64,000 bases of DNA from Actinomadura harenae (GCF_003696215.1 NZ_RFFG01000027.1:1-64000), one strand, 5' to 3'; positions 8,986-18,533 are shown, counted from the stretch's first letter. Numbers and translations: made by a program. The notes: generated by a model not told the origin, from the letters alone.

Positions 8986-9199
8986 CGAGCCTCACGCTCC
9001 CCGCATGCCCTGCCTCAGGGGCCCCGGCCGCATCCGAGGACCCGCTCCACGGTACGTGACGTTCCGCACCGCGACAGGTGGTCGGCCGGCTCGAGCCGGC
9101 CGATACGACGGATCCGGCCGTTTCCCTTGACCGTATTGGAAGCTTCGTTAACAGTGCGGGGAGCAGGTCCCACCGGGCAGGTCTCATCGAGGAGGCGTG

Positions 9200-9670
9200 A
9201 TGGGCGAGCGGATCCCGTCGGAAGCCGGCGACTTCAGGCAGCTGCTGGAGGCGGTGAGCACCCCGGCCGAGCTGCGGGAGCTGCTGCACGCCGACGGCGT
9301 GAACGACGCGGTGATCGCCGAGTTCGTCCAGGCCGCGGGCGTGGACGACGTGCTCGACCGGATCTTCGGCCTGATGGGCACCCGGTTCGTCCCGGGGAAG
9401 GCGGGCGGCGGGACCGGGACCGTCCAGTGGAACGTCACCACGCCCGACGGCCCGCGCGCCTACCGGCTGGAGATCGCGGACGGGCGCGCGACCGGCGGGC
9501 GCGGGGCCCCGGGGAAGGCCACGGTCACGCTCTCCATGTCGCTCCAGAGCCTGCTGCGGCTCTGCGCCGGTGAGCTGAACGGCGTCACCGGCGTGATGAC
9601 CGGCAAGATCAAGGTCTCCGGCGACATGATGTTCGGCGCGAAGATGCAGGGCTGGTTCGATTACAGCTAG
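9200..9670 (+). CDS. SCP2 sterol-carrier-domain protein
   Basis: A 156-residue cytosolic protein. The C-terminal part (about 75-155) has the SCP2-like pattern, including ATVTLSMSLQSLLRLCAGELN and GVMTGKIKVSGDMMFGAKM, found in lipid-binding domains. The N-terminal part is helical. These proteins are thought to carry lipids or fatty acyl groups. ATG at 9200 is preferred over the in-frame GTG at 9197 because the ribosome site GAGGAGG ends at 9195, too close to the GTG. Its stop overlaps the end of the convergent LysR gene by four bases. Confidence 0.85.
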   Translation: MGERIPSEAGDFRQLLEAVSTPAELRELLHADGVNDAVIAEFVQAAGVDDVLDRIFGLMGTRFVPGKAGGGTGTVQWNVTTPDGPRAYRLEIADGRATGGRGAPGKATVTLSMSLQSLLRLCAGELNGVTGVMTGKIKVSGDMMFGAKMQGWFDYS

Positions 9671-10593
9671 GCGTCGGGGAGGGTGGGCCCGGCCTGGCGG
9701 GCGGCGGAGTAGAGCGTCCGGAGGGTCACCGCGACGGCGGGACGGCGGACGCTCGCGGCGCGCGTGACGGCGTAGACCTCGCGGGCCAGCGTGCAGTCGG
9801 GGATCCGGCGGACGGCGACGCCCCGGTCCCCGGCGGCCAGGGCGAGGGCCGGGACGGCGGTGATCCCCAGGCCGCGCGCCACCAGGCTGAGGATCGTGTG
9901 CAGGCCCTCGAACTCCCACGGGACGGGCCCGGTGCCGCCGACCTCGTCCAGCAGGCGGTCCACGGCCTGCCGGGACGGCTCGCCGGGCGGGGCCGCCATC
10001 CACGGCTCGTCGCGCAGGGCGCGCAGGTCCACGGGCCGCTCGGGGTCGGACAGCGGATGGTCGGCCGGGACGACCAGCACCAGCGGGTCGCGGCGCAGCC
10101 GGAACACCTCCAGGGACGCCGGGGCCTGCTCGGGCAGGGATCCGGTCCAGTCGTCGACGAGGGCGATGTCGACCTCGCCGCCGCGCACCTGCGCGAGGCC
10201 GTTGCCCAGGCGGGTCTGCCGTAGCACGAAGGTCAGGCCCGGGTAGTCGGCGAGGCCATGGGCGAGGGCCGGGGCGAACGCCACGGCGGCGGTGGGGAAC
10301 GCGGTCACCGCGATCCGGCCCATGGGCGCCTCGGCCTGCGCGGACAGCTCGGCCTCGGCGACCTCGACGAGCCCGAGGATCTCCTCGGCGCGGGCGGCGA
10401 GGCGGCGTCCGGCGTCGGTCAGCTCGGCGCTGCGCGCGGTGCGGTCGAGCAGCGGGACGCCCGCCTCGCGCTCCAGGGTGGACAGCTGCTGGGAGACCGC
10501 GGAGGCCGTGTACCCCAGGGCCTCCGCGGTCGCGGCGATGCTGCCGCGGCGGGCGAACTCGGAGAGCAGTTTCAGTCGGCGCACCTCAAGCAT
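9667..10593 (-). CDS. LysR-family transcriptional regulator
   Basis: A 308-residue regulator. The N-terminal winged helix-turn-helix (residues 1-60, LLSEFARRGSIAATAEALGY) is followed by a periplasmic-binding-like effector domain (about 90-295). It is divergent from an aminotransferase gene, the usual arrangement when a LysR protein controls its neighbour, and the region between them carries nested inverted repeats. The likely target is the aminotransferase; the effector is probably an amino acid or its keto acid, which is inference from context. Confidence 0.9.
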   Translation of the reverse strand: MLEVRRLKLLSEFARRGSIAATAEALGYTASAVSQQLSTLEREAGVPLLDRTARSAELTDAGRRLAARAEEILGLVEVAEAELSAQAEAPMGRIAVTAFPTAAVAFAPALAHGLADYPGLTFVLRQTRLGNGLAQVRGGEVDIALVDDWTGSLPEQAPASLEVFRLRRDPLVLVVPADHPLSDPERPVDLRALRDEPWMAAPPGEPSRQAVDRLLDEVGGTGPVPWEFEGLHTILSLVARGLGITAVPALALAAGDRGVAVRRIPDCTLAREVYAVTRAASVRRPAVAVTLRTLYSAARQAGPTLPDA

Positions 10594-10595
10594 AA

Positions 10596-10668
10596 GGACA
10601 TCTTACGGTGAGCATCGTTGAGAGGAGCTTGTCATGATGCTCTCGGGCGACCAACATGGAAGATGTCC
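10596..10668. promoter_or_regulatory. nested inverted repeats in the LysR/aminotransferase intergenic region
   Basis: An outer perfect 9-bp repeat (GGACATCTT at 10596-10604, AAGATGTCC at 10660-10668) encloses an inner 7-bp repeat (GAGCATC at 10610-10616, GATGCTC at 10636-10642). The outer left arm begins three bases beyond the regulator start codon. The layout fits a LysR recognition and activation site pair, but binding is inferred. Confidence 0.5.
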
Positions 10669-10763
10669 CGGCCGGGTCACTCAAGAGAGTCAAGTGCTCA
10701 CCGAGCGCGACCTCTCCTCAGCCGATTCCCACGACCCCTTTTGACTCCGTTCAGGAGACCTTG

Positions 10764-12098
10764 ATGCCTGCCCTCAGTCCGTCCGCTCTCCGGCCGGTTT
10801 CGACCACGCCGCGACCCGTCGCACTGTCCGCCACGCTCGCCGTCAACGAGGCCCTGGCCCGTCGCGCCCGTGCCGGGCTGCCCGTCCTGCCGCTGGGCTT
10901 CGGCGAGGCCGGCATCCCGATCCACCCCGCGTTGATCACGTCCCTGTCCGAGGCCGCCGACCGCGGCGCATACGGCCCGGTCGCCGGGTCCGACGAACTG
11001 CGCGAGGCCGTCGCGGGCTACTGGACGCGACGCGGCCTGCCCACCACCCCGGACCGGATCGTCGCCGGCCCGGGCAGCAAGCCGCTGCTGTTCGCGCTGC
11101 TGCTCGCCCTGGGCGGCGCCGTCGCGGTGCCCGCGCCGAGCTGGGTCTCCTACGCGGCGCAGGCGGCCCTGCTGGACCACGAGGCCGTCATGATCGCCAC
11201 ACCGCCCGGTGAGGGCGGGGTGCCGAGCCCGGCGCTGCTCGCCGACGCCTGCGTCCGGGCCCGCGCCGCCGGACGGCCGCTGCACGCGGTCGTGGTGACG
11301 CTCCCGGACAACCCGACGGGCACCCTCGCCTCCACTGGAACGATCCAGAAGCTGTGCGAGGTCGCCCGCGACAACGACCTGGTGATCATCTCGGACGAGA
11401 TCTACCGCGACCTGCTGCACGACCCGGCGCAGACCGTGCCGAGCCCGGCCCTGTGGGCGCCGGAGCGGACGGTCGTGTCGACCGCGCTGAGCAAGAACCT
11501 CGCCGCGGGCGGCTGGCGCCTCGGCGTCGTCCGGCTTCCCGAGGGCCCGTTCGGCGCGAGGCTGCGCGACTCCCTCACCGGCATCGCCAGCGAGATCTGG
11601 TCGAGCGCGCCCGCGCCCGTCCAGCACGCCGCCGCCTTCGCGTTCGGCGAGCCGCCGGAGCTGGTCGAGCGGATCGACCTGAGCCGCCGCCTGCACGCGT
11701 CGGTCGTGCGCGCCGTCGCCGACCGGTTCACCGCCGCCGGGGCGAAGGTCCCGAGGCCGCGCGGCGGCTTCTACCTCTACCCGGACCTCGCGCCGCTCGG
11801 CGACCGGCTCCGCGCCGACCACGGCGTGACCACCGGGGCCGAGCTGACCGGCCTGCTGCTGGAGCGCTACGGCGTCGGCGTCCTGCCCGGATCGGCGTTC
11901 GGCGACGCCCCGGAGGCGCTGCGGATGCGCGTCGCGCCGAGCCTGCTCTACGGCGCGGACGACGAGCAGCGGCTCGCCGCCCTGGAGTCGCGCGACCCGG
12001 CGTCCCTGCCGTGGATCGCGGCGGCGCTCGACCGCCTGTCGGAGGTGCTCTCCGATCTGACCCGCGACGCCCTCGAACCGCTCTCCGAAGTGTGCTGA
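10764..12098 (+). CDS. PLP-dependent class I/II aminotransferase
   Basis: A 444-residue fold-type I aminotransferase. It shows PDNPTGT, the SDEIYRDL segment and the PLP-binding lysine in STALSKNLAAGGWRLG, with the terminal carboxylate-binding Arg region near RMRVAPSLL. It probably moves an amino group from an amino acid to a keto acid in the cytosol; the substrate is not evident. The start at 10764 is picked for the ribosome site AGGAGAC six bases upstream; upstream residues in the same frame are unrelated to the family. It is followed by a strong terminator, so it is a single-gene unit under the divergent LysR gene. Confidence 0.88.
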   Translation: MPALSPSALRPVSTTPRPVALSATLAVNEALARRARAGLPVLPLGFGEAGIPIHPALITSLSEAADRGAYGPVAGSDELREAVAGYWTRRGLPTTPDRIVAGPGSKPLLFALLLALGGAVAVPAPSWVSYAAQAALLDHEAVMIATPPGEGGVPSPALLADACVRARAAGRPLHAVVVTLPDNPTGTLASTGTIQKLCEVARDNDLVIISDEIYRDLLHDPAQTVPSPALWAPERTVVSTALSKNLAAGGWRLGVVRLPEGPFGARLRDSLTGIASEIWSSAPAPVQHAAAFAFGEPPELVERIDLSRRLHASVVRAVADRFTAAGAKVPRPRGGFYLYPDLAPLGDRLRADHGVTTGAELTGLLLERYGVGVLPGSAFGDAPEALRMRVAPSLLYGADDEQRLAALESRDPASLPWIAAALDRLSEVLSDLTRDALEPLSEVC

Positions 12099-12140
12099 CA
12101 GGTTACTGACCAGATCCGGACCGCCCTCCATCGGGGGCCG

Positions 12141-12175
12141 CCGGCCCATCCCGCCGCCATCACGGGATGGGCCGG
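12141..12175 (+). terminator. strong hairpin terminator after the aminotransferase
   Basis: A perfect 13-bp stem (CCGGCCCATCCCG at 12141-12153, complement at 12163-12175) with a 9-base loop is followed by TTTCC. It lies 43 bases after the aminotransferase stop. Confidence 0.8.
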
Positions 12176-12325
12176 TTTCCGGTGGTGTAATCTGCGTCGT
12201 CGCGTGGGGCAATCGCCGACAATCACCCAAGTGCGGTTCCAAACACGGTCGTGCCGCGATTGCCCGGGGTAGAGACCAGAACCACTGCGATGTCATGGAT
12301 GTGATCAATGGAGGCGGGGCACGCC

Positions 12326-12898
12326 ATGAGGCATGCACGGGACGGCGCGGCGGCCGCGATGAACGCCGCGTCCCGAGTGCTCGTCGCCCGGGGCAAGAGC
12401 GAGCCGCAAGAGGTGGACAACCCCGACGTCGCCTGGGGGCAGCGCGCGCGGGACGGCGTGTGGGTTCCCACCAAGGACGGCCAGCGCATCCACATCGGCG
12501 TCGACCTCACGGCCGCCGACACCGTCCCGCAGGTGCTGCGGCCGACGCTGCGGGTCTTCGTCGGCGTGGACGTCGACACCGACCTCGTCGCGCAGACCAC
12601 CGCGCACGGCGTCCGGCTGCTGACCGTCATCCACGGCCCGAACGCGCCGATGGAGTTCCGGTTCCCGATCTCGCTGGCCGACGGCCTGACCCTCGAGGCG
12701 ATGCCGTCCGGCGGCTACGACGTGGTGCACCTGCGCTACGGCGCCACGGTGGGCCGCTTCTACAACCCGTGGGCGGGCGACTCGATGTTCCGCCAGATCA
12801 AGGCCGACTACGTCCTGGACGGCCAGGCCATCGCGATGCGGGTGCAGCACGAGGGCGCCACCTACCCGGTCATCGCCGACCCCAACTACGCGCGCTGA
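12326..12898 (+). CDS. hypothetical protein, single domain
   Basis: A 190-residue protein with no membrane segment and no recognised family. It alternates strands and short loops (GQRIHIGVDLTAADTVPQV, LRVFVGVDVDTDLV, MRVQHEGATYPVIADPNYAR) and ends in a YPVIADPN motif resembling the tail of actinobacterial secreted or phage-like hypothetical proteins. Two starts are possible: ATG 12308 or ATG 12326. The GGAGG at 12310-12314 can only serve the latter, so 12326 is used, although its 11-base spacing is long. Confidence 0.6.
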   Translation: MRHARDGAAAAMNAASRVLVARGKSEPQEVDNPDVAWGQRARDGVWVPTKDGQRIHIGVDLTAADTVPQVLRPTLRVFVGVDVDTDLVAQTTAHGVRLLTVIHGPNAPMEFRFPISLADGLTLEAMPSGGYDVVHLRYGATVGRFYNPWAGDSMFRQIKADYVLDGQAIAMRVQHEGATYPVIADPNYAR

Positions 12899-12920
12899 CC
12901 GGAACCACCCGCGCTGATCC

Positions 12921-12941
12921 GGCCCGCCGCGACGGCGGGCC
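12921..12941. terminator. hairpin between convergent genes
   Basis: A 9-bp perfect stem (GGCCCGCCG, loop CGA, CGGCGGGCC) lies between the hypothetical gene ending at 12898 and the antiporter ending at 12957, so it can serve both directions. Confidence 0.65.
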
Positions 12942-12956
12942 CCTCGCCGCGGCCCG

Positions 12957-14567
12957 CTAGCTGGTGGGACGGCGCAGGGAGATCGGCTCGGCGAAGTCGA
13001 GTTCGTTCCCGACCTGACGCACCGTCCCGGCCCCGATCTTCCCCTTGCGGTAGAGCGCGTCCAGCTTGGCGCGCTGCGCCCGGACCAGCTCGGCCCGCAC
13101 CCGCATGCTGCCGGGCGGCTCCCCCCGGTCCTCGCGGTCCTCCTCGCTCTCGCCCTCGCCGGACTCGTCCTCCATCTCCTCGAGGAAGTACTCGACGCGT
13201 TCCAGGCGCAGTTCGAGCATCTGCCGGAACGCGTCGGCGGTCTTCTCGTCCACGTCCTCGGCCTCGGCCATCTCGTCCAGCCGGGCGAGCGCGGCGTTCG
13301 CGGCGGCCTTCCGGGCGATCATCGACTCGCGGCGACGCCGGTCGGTCTCCACCAGCCCGAACCGGCGCAGCAGCACCGGCAGCAGCGGCGCCTGCCCGAC
13401 CAGGGTGACGAGGACCACCAGCGCGGTCAGCAGCACGTGCAGCTCACGGTCGGAGCCGACGGAGGCGGGCAGCGACAGCGCGAGCGCGAGGGAGATCGCG
13501 CCGCGCATCCCGGAGAACCCGATGACCAGGCGCTCCCGCCAGCCCAGGCCCTCCTGGCTGAGCCGCCCGCCGGGCAGCAGGTCGGCCAGTGGCCCGTTGC
13601 CGAGCTCCCACACCACCCGGACGCCGATCACGACCGCCGACACGGCCAGCCCGATCCACAGCACCTCCCACCAGGACCGTCCCCCGGGCTGGTGCAGCAG
13701 CTCGCGGATCTCCAGGCCGAGCAGGACGAACAGCGCCGACTCCAGCAGGAACGTCACGATCCGCCAGAACATCGAGCCCAGCAGGCGGGACGCGGGCTGC
13801 AGCAGGCCCTCGCCGCGGGTGCCGAGGTAGAACCCGGCGGCGACGGCGGCCAGCACCCCGGACGCGCCGAGGCTCTCCGCCGGGATGAACGCCAGGTAGG
13901 GAGTGGTGAGCGACACGATGATCTGGCTGCTGGGGTCGGAGATCCAGCGCCGCACCCGGCGCACGACGAGCCCGACGAGCAGGCCGTAGCCGATGCCGCC
14001 CAGCACCACCTGGACGAGCCGGACCAGGCCGTGCTCGACCGTGAACGGCGCGCTGACGGCCTCCACGGCGAGCCCGAACACGGTCAGCGCGACCCCGTCG
14101 TTGATCAGGCTCTCGCCCTCCAGGATCGTCACCAGCCGGGCCGGGGCGCCGACCCGCTGCATCACCGAGGTCGCGGCGACCGCGTCGGTGGGCGCGACGG
14201 CCGCGCCGAGCGCGACCGCGGCGGCCCAGCCGGTGCCGGGCAGCAGCCCGTACACGGTCCAGGCGACCGCGACCGTGGTGACCAGGGTCAGCCCGACGGC
14301 GAGGGTGAAGATCGGGAAGGCGTTGGCGCGGGTCTCGCGGGGCGCGGAGAAGAACGCCGCGTGGTACACCAGCGGCGGCAGGAAGCCGAGCAGCACCACG
14401 TGCGGCGAGACCGCGACGGACGGCAGTCCGGGCATGAACCCGGCGGCGATCCCGAGCACCACCAGCAGGATCGCGTCCGGCACCCCGATCCGGTGGGCCA
14501 GCGCGCGCGCCAGCAGCACCACGACGGCCACGACCAGCAGCACGACGAACAGGCGGTCCTCCCCCAC
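12957..14567 (-). CDS. CPA1-family Na+/H+ antiporter
   Basis: A 536-residue transporter with about 12 membrane helices. The family markers are visible: APTDAVAA (the ion-binding Asp), ILEGESLINDG and the conserved GMRGAISLALAL near residue 350. A charged cytoplasmic tail (about 400-536) with acidic runs (EEMEDESGEGESEEDRED) follows. It should exchange sodium or potassium for protons and help pH and salt homeostasis. The start is GTG. A second CPA1 antiporter of nearly the same length sits at 19464-21068, so the two may be old paralogues. Confidence 0.92.
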   Translation of the reverse strand: MGEDRLFVVLLVVAVVVLLARALAHRIGVPDAILLVVLGIAAGFMPGLPSVAVSPHVVLLGFLPPLVYHAAFFSAPRETRANAFPIFTLAVGLTLVTTVAVAWTVYGLLPGTGWAAAVALGAAVAPTDAVAATSVMQRVGAPARLVTILEGESLINDGVALTVFGLAVEAVSAPFTVEHGLVRLVQVVLGGIGYGLLVGLVVRRVRRWISDPSSQIIVSLTTPYLAFIPAESLGASGVLAAVAAGFYLGTRGEGLLQPASRLLGSMFWRIVTFLLESALFVLLGLEIRELLHQPGGRSWWEVLWIGLAVSAVVIGVRVVWELGNGPLADLLPGGRLSQEGLGWRERLVIGFSGMRGAISLALALSLPASVGSDRELHVLLTALVVLVTLVGQAPLLPVLLRRFGLVETDRRRRESMIARKAAANAALARLDEMAEAEDVDEKTADAFRQMLELRLERVEYFLEEMEDESGEGESEEDREDRGEPPGSMRVRAELVRAQRAKLDALYRKGKIGAGTVRQVGNELDFAEPISLRRPTS

Positions 14568-14787
14568 GAGATGATCGTTCCCCGTTCGACCGGCGGACTA
14601 TCCGTCATGCGGACGGGACCGATGACGAGGAAAAGGACAGGTCGTAACAGCGGGATGACCGGGATGGGGCGGATCGCCGTCCAGGCCGACTAGGGTGTGA
14701 GACCGCGTCGCGCACCCCACGGCCCGGTCCGCGCCTGCCGTGGCGACGCGACGGACCCGCCCCTCGGTCTCCGAGACTGGAGTGACC

Positions 14788-15354
14788 GTGATCTTCGCCC
14801 ATGACACCGAGCACGCTCTGACGACCGTGGTCGACCTGGTCAACACCGCGCCCGCGGCCGCCGGCGAGGAGGGCCTGCCCGACCTCGCCGCGCTGCGCGC
14901 GCTGCTCGAGCGGAATCGGACCAGCGACGTGACCGGCCTCACCGAGCGGGACCTGGAGTTCGTGCGCGCCCTGCGGGACCGCTTCCACGCGGTGTTCCTC
15001 TCCGCGGACGACCCGCCGTCCGCCGTGGCGCTGGTGAACGAGGTCGTCGGCGGCGTCCGCACCACCCCGCACCTGACCGACCACGACGGCTACTCCTGGC
15101 ACGTGCACTTCTTCGCGCCGGGCGCGCCGCTCGGCGAGCACCTGGCCGCCGACTGCGGCATGGCGCTGGCCTTCGTGATCGCCGCCGGGGAGCTGGACCG
15201 GCTGCGGACCTGCGAGGCGCCCGACTGCGGCCGCGTCCTGGTGGACCTGTCCCGCAACCGCTGCCGCCGCTACTGCGACAGCCGCACCTGCGGCAACCGC
15301 ATGCACGTGGCGGCCTACCGGGCCCGCAGGCGGGACGCCCAGGCCCCCGCCTAG
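14788..15354 (+). CDS. CGNR zinc-finger (ABATE domain) putative regulator
   Basis: A 188-residue protein with an N-terminal ABATE-type domain and a C-terminal CGNR zinc finger: CEAPDCGRVLVDLSRNR, then YCDSRTCGNR. Members of this family are presumed DNA- or RNA-binding regulators. GTG at 14788 is chosen because GGAG lies five bases upstream; an earlier in-frame GTG at 14782 overlaps that site. It is divergent from the CPA1 antiporter, sharing about 220 bases of intergenic DNA, and could regulate it, though nothing in the sequence proves that. Confidence 0.85.
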   Translation: MIFAHDTEHALTTVVDLVNTAPAAAGEEGLPDLAALRALLERNRTSDVTGLTERDLEFVRALRDRFHAVFLSADDPPSAVALVNEVVGGVRTTPHLTDHDGYSWHVHFFAPGAPLGEHLAADCGMALAFVIAAGELDRLRTCEAPDCGRVLVDLSRNRCRRYCDSRTCGNRMHVAAYRARRRDAQAPA

Positions 15355-15423
15355 GCGAACACCCCGCGGGGTCGCTAACCTCGTGAACCAGAATCTCGTT
15401 CATCTCCCGGCCCAGGCCGCCAG

Positions 15424-16500
15424 ATGGGCCCCGTGAACGAACCAGAAAGCCATGGAGGAACCCTGTCCAGGCGCGCACTGATCACCGGCATCACCGGGCA
15501 GGACGGCTCGTACCTCGCCGAGCACCTGCTCGCCGAGGGCTACGAGGTCTGGGGGCTGGTGCGCGGGCAGGCCAACCCGCACGTGGCACGGCTGCGCAAG
15601 CACGTCGGGGACGTCCGGATCACCACCGGCGACCTGCTCGACCAGGGCAGCCTGATCTCCGCCGTGGAGCGGGTGCAGCCCGACGAGGTGTACAACCTCG
15701 GCGCGATCTCCTACGTCCCGATGTCCTGGCAGCAGGCGGAGCTGACCGCCGAGGTCACCGGCATGGGCGTGCTGCGCGTCCTGGAGGCGATCCGGGTGGT
15801 CTCGGGGATCGGCGGCTCGCGCACGCCGTCCCGGGACGAGCAGATCCGCTTCTACCAGGCGTCCTCGTCCGAGATGTTCGGGATGGTCCGGGAGACGCCG
15901 CAGAACGAGCGGACCCCGTTCCACCCGCGCAGCCCGTACGGCGTCGCGAAGACCTACGGGCACTACATCACCCAGAACTACCGCGAGTCGTACGGGATGT
16001 TCGCGGTCAGCGGCATCCTGTTCAACCACGAGTCGCCGCGCCGGGGCGCGGAGTTCGTCACCCGCAAGGTGACGCTCGGCGCGGCCCGGATCAAGCTGGG
16101 CCTGGCGTCCGAGCTGCGCCTGGGCAACCTGGAGGCGCGCCGCGACTGGGGCTTCGCGGGCGACTACGCGCGGGCGATGCGGCTGATGCTGACGCAGGGG
16201 ACGCCCGAGGACTACGTGATCGGCACCGGCAAGACGCAGTCGGTGCGCGACCTGGTCGAGTTCGCGTTCCGCACCGCCGGGCTGAACTGGGAGGACCACG
16301 TCGTCCTGGACGACCGGTACACCCGTCCGGCCGAGGTGGACCTGCTGTGCGCCGACCCGAAGAAGGCGCGCGCGCAGCTCGGCTGGGAGCCGGAGGTGAC
16401 CTTCGAGCGGCTGGTCACCATGATGGTCGAGTCGGACCTGCGGCTGCTGTCGGGGTCGGCCCGTCCCGAGGACGAGCCGTTCAGCCCCGACCACTGGTGA
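15424..16500 (+). CDS. gmd: GDP-mannose 4,6-dehydratase
   Basis: A 358-residue short-chain-dehydrogenase-fold enzyme. It has the NADP-binding GITGQDGSYLAE, the catalytic SSSEMFG and YGVAKTYGH (YxxxK), and the HESPRRGAEFVTRK segment diagnostic of GMD. It converts GDP-mannose to GDP-4-keto-6-deoxymannose, a precursor of GDP-fucose, GDP-rhamnose or GDP-perosamine. No downstream sugar enzyme lies beside it. ATG 15424 has little ribosome-site support; a GGAGG just before a CTG at 15463 would yield a product starting SRRALITGITG, the usual family start, so the true start may be there. Confidence 0.9.
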   Translation: MGPVNEPESHGGTLSRRALITGITGQDGSYLAEHLLAEGYEVWGLVRGQANPHVARLRKHVGDVRITTGDLLDQGSLISAVERVQPDEVYNLGAISYVPMSWQQAELTAEVTGMGVLRVLEAIRVVSGIGGSRTPSRDEQIRFYQASSSEMFGMVRETPQNERTPFHPRSPYGVAKTYGHYITQNYRESYGMFAVSGILFNHESPRRGAEFVTRKVTLGAARIKLGLASELRLGNLEARRDWGFAGDYARAMRLMLTQGTPEDYVIGTGKTQSVRDLVEFAFRTAGLNWEDHVVLDDRYTRPAEVDLLCADPKKARAQLGWEPEVTFERLVTMMVESDLRLLSGSARPEDEPFSPDHW

Positions 16501-16587
16501 CCCGGCCGTAGGGCGCTTCCGCGCCCCGGCGCCCCGGAGATCACCTCCGGGGTGACCGCCGGACGGGCGGCATGCGACGATCGGACC

Positions 16588-16851
16588 ATGAGCGTTTGTG
16601 AGCACGTGGCCCAGTTGCCCACGCCCGAGCCGGCCCCCCGCACACCCCAGGGGTGCGAGGAGTGCCTGCGGGACGGCACGCAGTGGGTCCACCTGCGGAT
16701 GTGCCTGGACTGCGGCCATGTGGGCTGCTGCGACTCCTCACCCCGGCGCCACGCGAGCGCCCACGCCGCCGAGGACAAGCACCCGGTGATCCGGTCGTTC
16801 GAGCCGGGCGAGGACTGGCGCTGGTGCTTCGTGGACGAGCAGATCGTCTGA
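16588..16851 (+). CDS. UBP-type zinc-finger protein
   Basis: An 87-residue protein made almost entirely of a ZnF-UBP domain, with paired Cys and His ligands (CEHVAQL, GCEECLRDG, CLDCGHVGCCDSS, then HASAHAAEDKHPV). In bacteria these small proteins have no settled function. It overlaps the start of the MFS gene by one base (TGATG), so the two are probably co-translated. Confidence 0.88.
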   Translation: MSVCEHVAQLPTPEPAPRTPQGCEECLRDGTQWVHLRMCLDCGHVGCCDSSPRRHASAHAAEDKHPVIRSFEPGEDWRWCFVDEQIV

Positions 16852-18428
16852 TGGCCGAGGTCCGGCTGTCGCAGGGGCAGGGCCGCTGGATCCTGCTCGC
16901 GACCGTGCTCGGGTCCGGCGTGGCGTCCCTGGACGCCACCGTCGTCAACGTGGCACTGCCCCGGCTGGCGAAGGACCTGTCGGCCTCGATGGCCGACCTG
17001 CAGTGGACGGTCAACGCCTACACGCTCACCCTCGCCGGGCTGATCCTGCTCGGCGGGTCGCTCGGCGACCGGTTCGGCCGCCGCCGGGTGTTCGTGATCG
17101 GCGTGATCTGGTTCGCGACGGCGTCGGTGCTGTGCGGCGCCGCCCCGGACGTCCAGACGCTGATCGCCGCGCGGGCGCTGCAGGGCGTCGGCGGGGCGCT
17201 GCTGACGCCCGGCTCGCTGGCGATCATCCAGGCGTCGTTCGTCGAGGAGGACCGGCCGCGCGCGGTCGGGGCCTGGTCCGGGCTGTCGGGGGTGGCGGGC
17301 GCCGTCGGCCCGTTCGCGGGCGGCTGGCTGGTGGAGGCCGCGGGCTGGCGCTGGGTGTTCCTGCTGAACGCGCCGCTCGCGCTGATCGTGGTGCTGGTGG
17401 CGCTACGGCACGTCCCGGAGACCCGCGACCCCGAGGCGACCGGGCGGTTCGACATCGCGGGCGCGGCCCTGGCGGCGCTGACCCTGGCCGGGACGACCTA
17501 CGCCCTCACCGAGGCCCCGAACGGCGCGGGCGCCGGGGTCGTGGCCGCCGGACTGGTCGGGATCGGCTCCGCGGTCGCCTTCGTGGTCGTGGAGCGGCGG
17601 CGCGGACGCGGGAACGGCGGCGGGGGGCGGCCGCAGCCGATGCTGCCGCTGGCGATGTTCGCCAACCGGGAGTTCTCCGCCGTCAACGCCGTCACCTTCG
17701 TCGTGTACGGCGGGATGGGCGTGATGTTCTTCCTGTTCGTGCTGAACCTGCAGGTCGTCTCCGGGTTCTCGCCGATCGCGGCGGGCACGGCGCTGCTGCC
17801 GGTGACGGTGCTGATGCTGCTGCTGTCGGCGCGCGCGGGCGCGCTCGCGCAGAAGATCGGGCCCCGGCGGCCGATGACGGTCGGGCTGGTGCTCGCCGCG
17901 GCCGGGATGGCGCTGGTCTCGCGGGTCGGGGAGCACGCGTCCTACTGGCGGGACGTGCTGCCCGGCGTGGTGGTGTTCGGGCTGGGCCTGTCGGCGATGG
18001 TCGCGCCGCTCACCGCGACGGTGCTGGCGAGCGCGAACGTCCGGCACGCGGGGATCGCCAGCGGCGTGAACAACGCGGTGGCGCGCGCGGCGGGGCTGCT
18101 GGCGGTCGCGGCGATCCCGCCGCTGGTCGGCCTGACCGGCGAGGCGTACCAGAACCCGGCCAAGTTCGCCTCGGGGTTCCGGGAGGCGATGCTCATCTGC
18201 TCCGGCATGCTGCTCGCCGGGGCGGTGCTGACCCTGTTCACCGTCCGGGACGACACCCTGAAGACCACGCCGGAAGGGCGGGAACCGGAGTGCCGGACGC
18301 ATTGCGCGGTCGGCGCGCCGCCGCTCGAGCCGGAGCGGTCCGCGGTTCCGGCGGGGGCCGCGGCCGAGCCCGGGCCCGCCGGTGCGGGCGGCGGCCCGGC
18401 CGGTCCGGCGGACACCGGAGGCGCCTGA
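16851..18428 (+). CDS. DHA2-type (14-TMS) MFS drug exporter
   Basis: A 525-residue major facilitator with about 14 hydrophobic helices and the DHA2 motif C region (GVAGAVGPFAGGWLVE) plus motif A (LGDRFGRRRVF). The first helix carries LDATVVNVALP, typical of EmrB/QacA-like exporters. It likely uses the proton gradient to export small toxic or endogenous compounds. The C-terminal 50 residues are Ala/Gly/Pro-rich and probably disordered. The gene is coupled to the small zinc-finger gene upstream, and a LysR regulator follows on the same strand. Confidence 0.92.
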   Translation: MAEVRLSQGQGRWILLATVLGSGVASLDATVVNVALPRLAKDLSASMADLQWTVNAYTLTLAGLILLGGSLGDRFGRRRVFVIGVIWFATASVLCGAAPDVQTLIAARALQGVGGALLTPGSLAIIQASFVEEDRPRAVGAWSGLSGVAGAVGPFAGGWLVEAAGWRWVFLLNAPLALIVVLVALRHVPETRDPEATGRFDIAGAALAALTLAGTTYALTEAPNGAGAGVVAAGLVGIGSAVAFVVVERRRGRGNGGGGRPQPMLPLAMFANREFSAVNAVTFVVYGGMGVMFFLFVLNLQVVSGFSPIAAGTALLPVTVLMLLLSARAGALAQKIGPRRPMTVGLVLAAAGMALVSRVGEHASYWRDVLPGVVVFGLGLSAMVAPLTATVLASANVRHAGIASGVNNAVARAAGLLAVAAIPPLVGLTGEAYQNPAKFASGFREAMLICSGMLLAGAVLTLFTVRDDTLKTTPEGREPECRTHCAVGAPPLEPERSAVPAGAAAEPGPAGAGGGPAGPADTGGA

Positions 18429-18533
18429 CCGATTCGTCCGTGATGTCGTCACCGTCGGTGGCGGCGGCGCGAATCTCGGGCCGATTCCGGCTATGTCCAG
18501 GACCGGATCAGTTCGTTGTCATACGGTCAGGGC

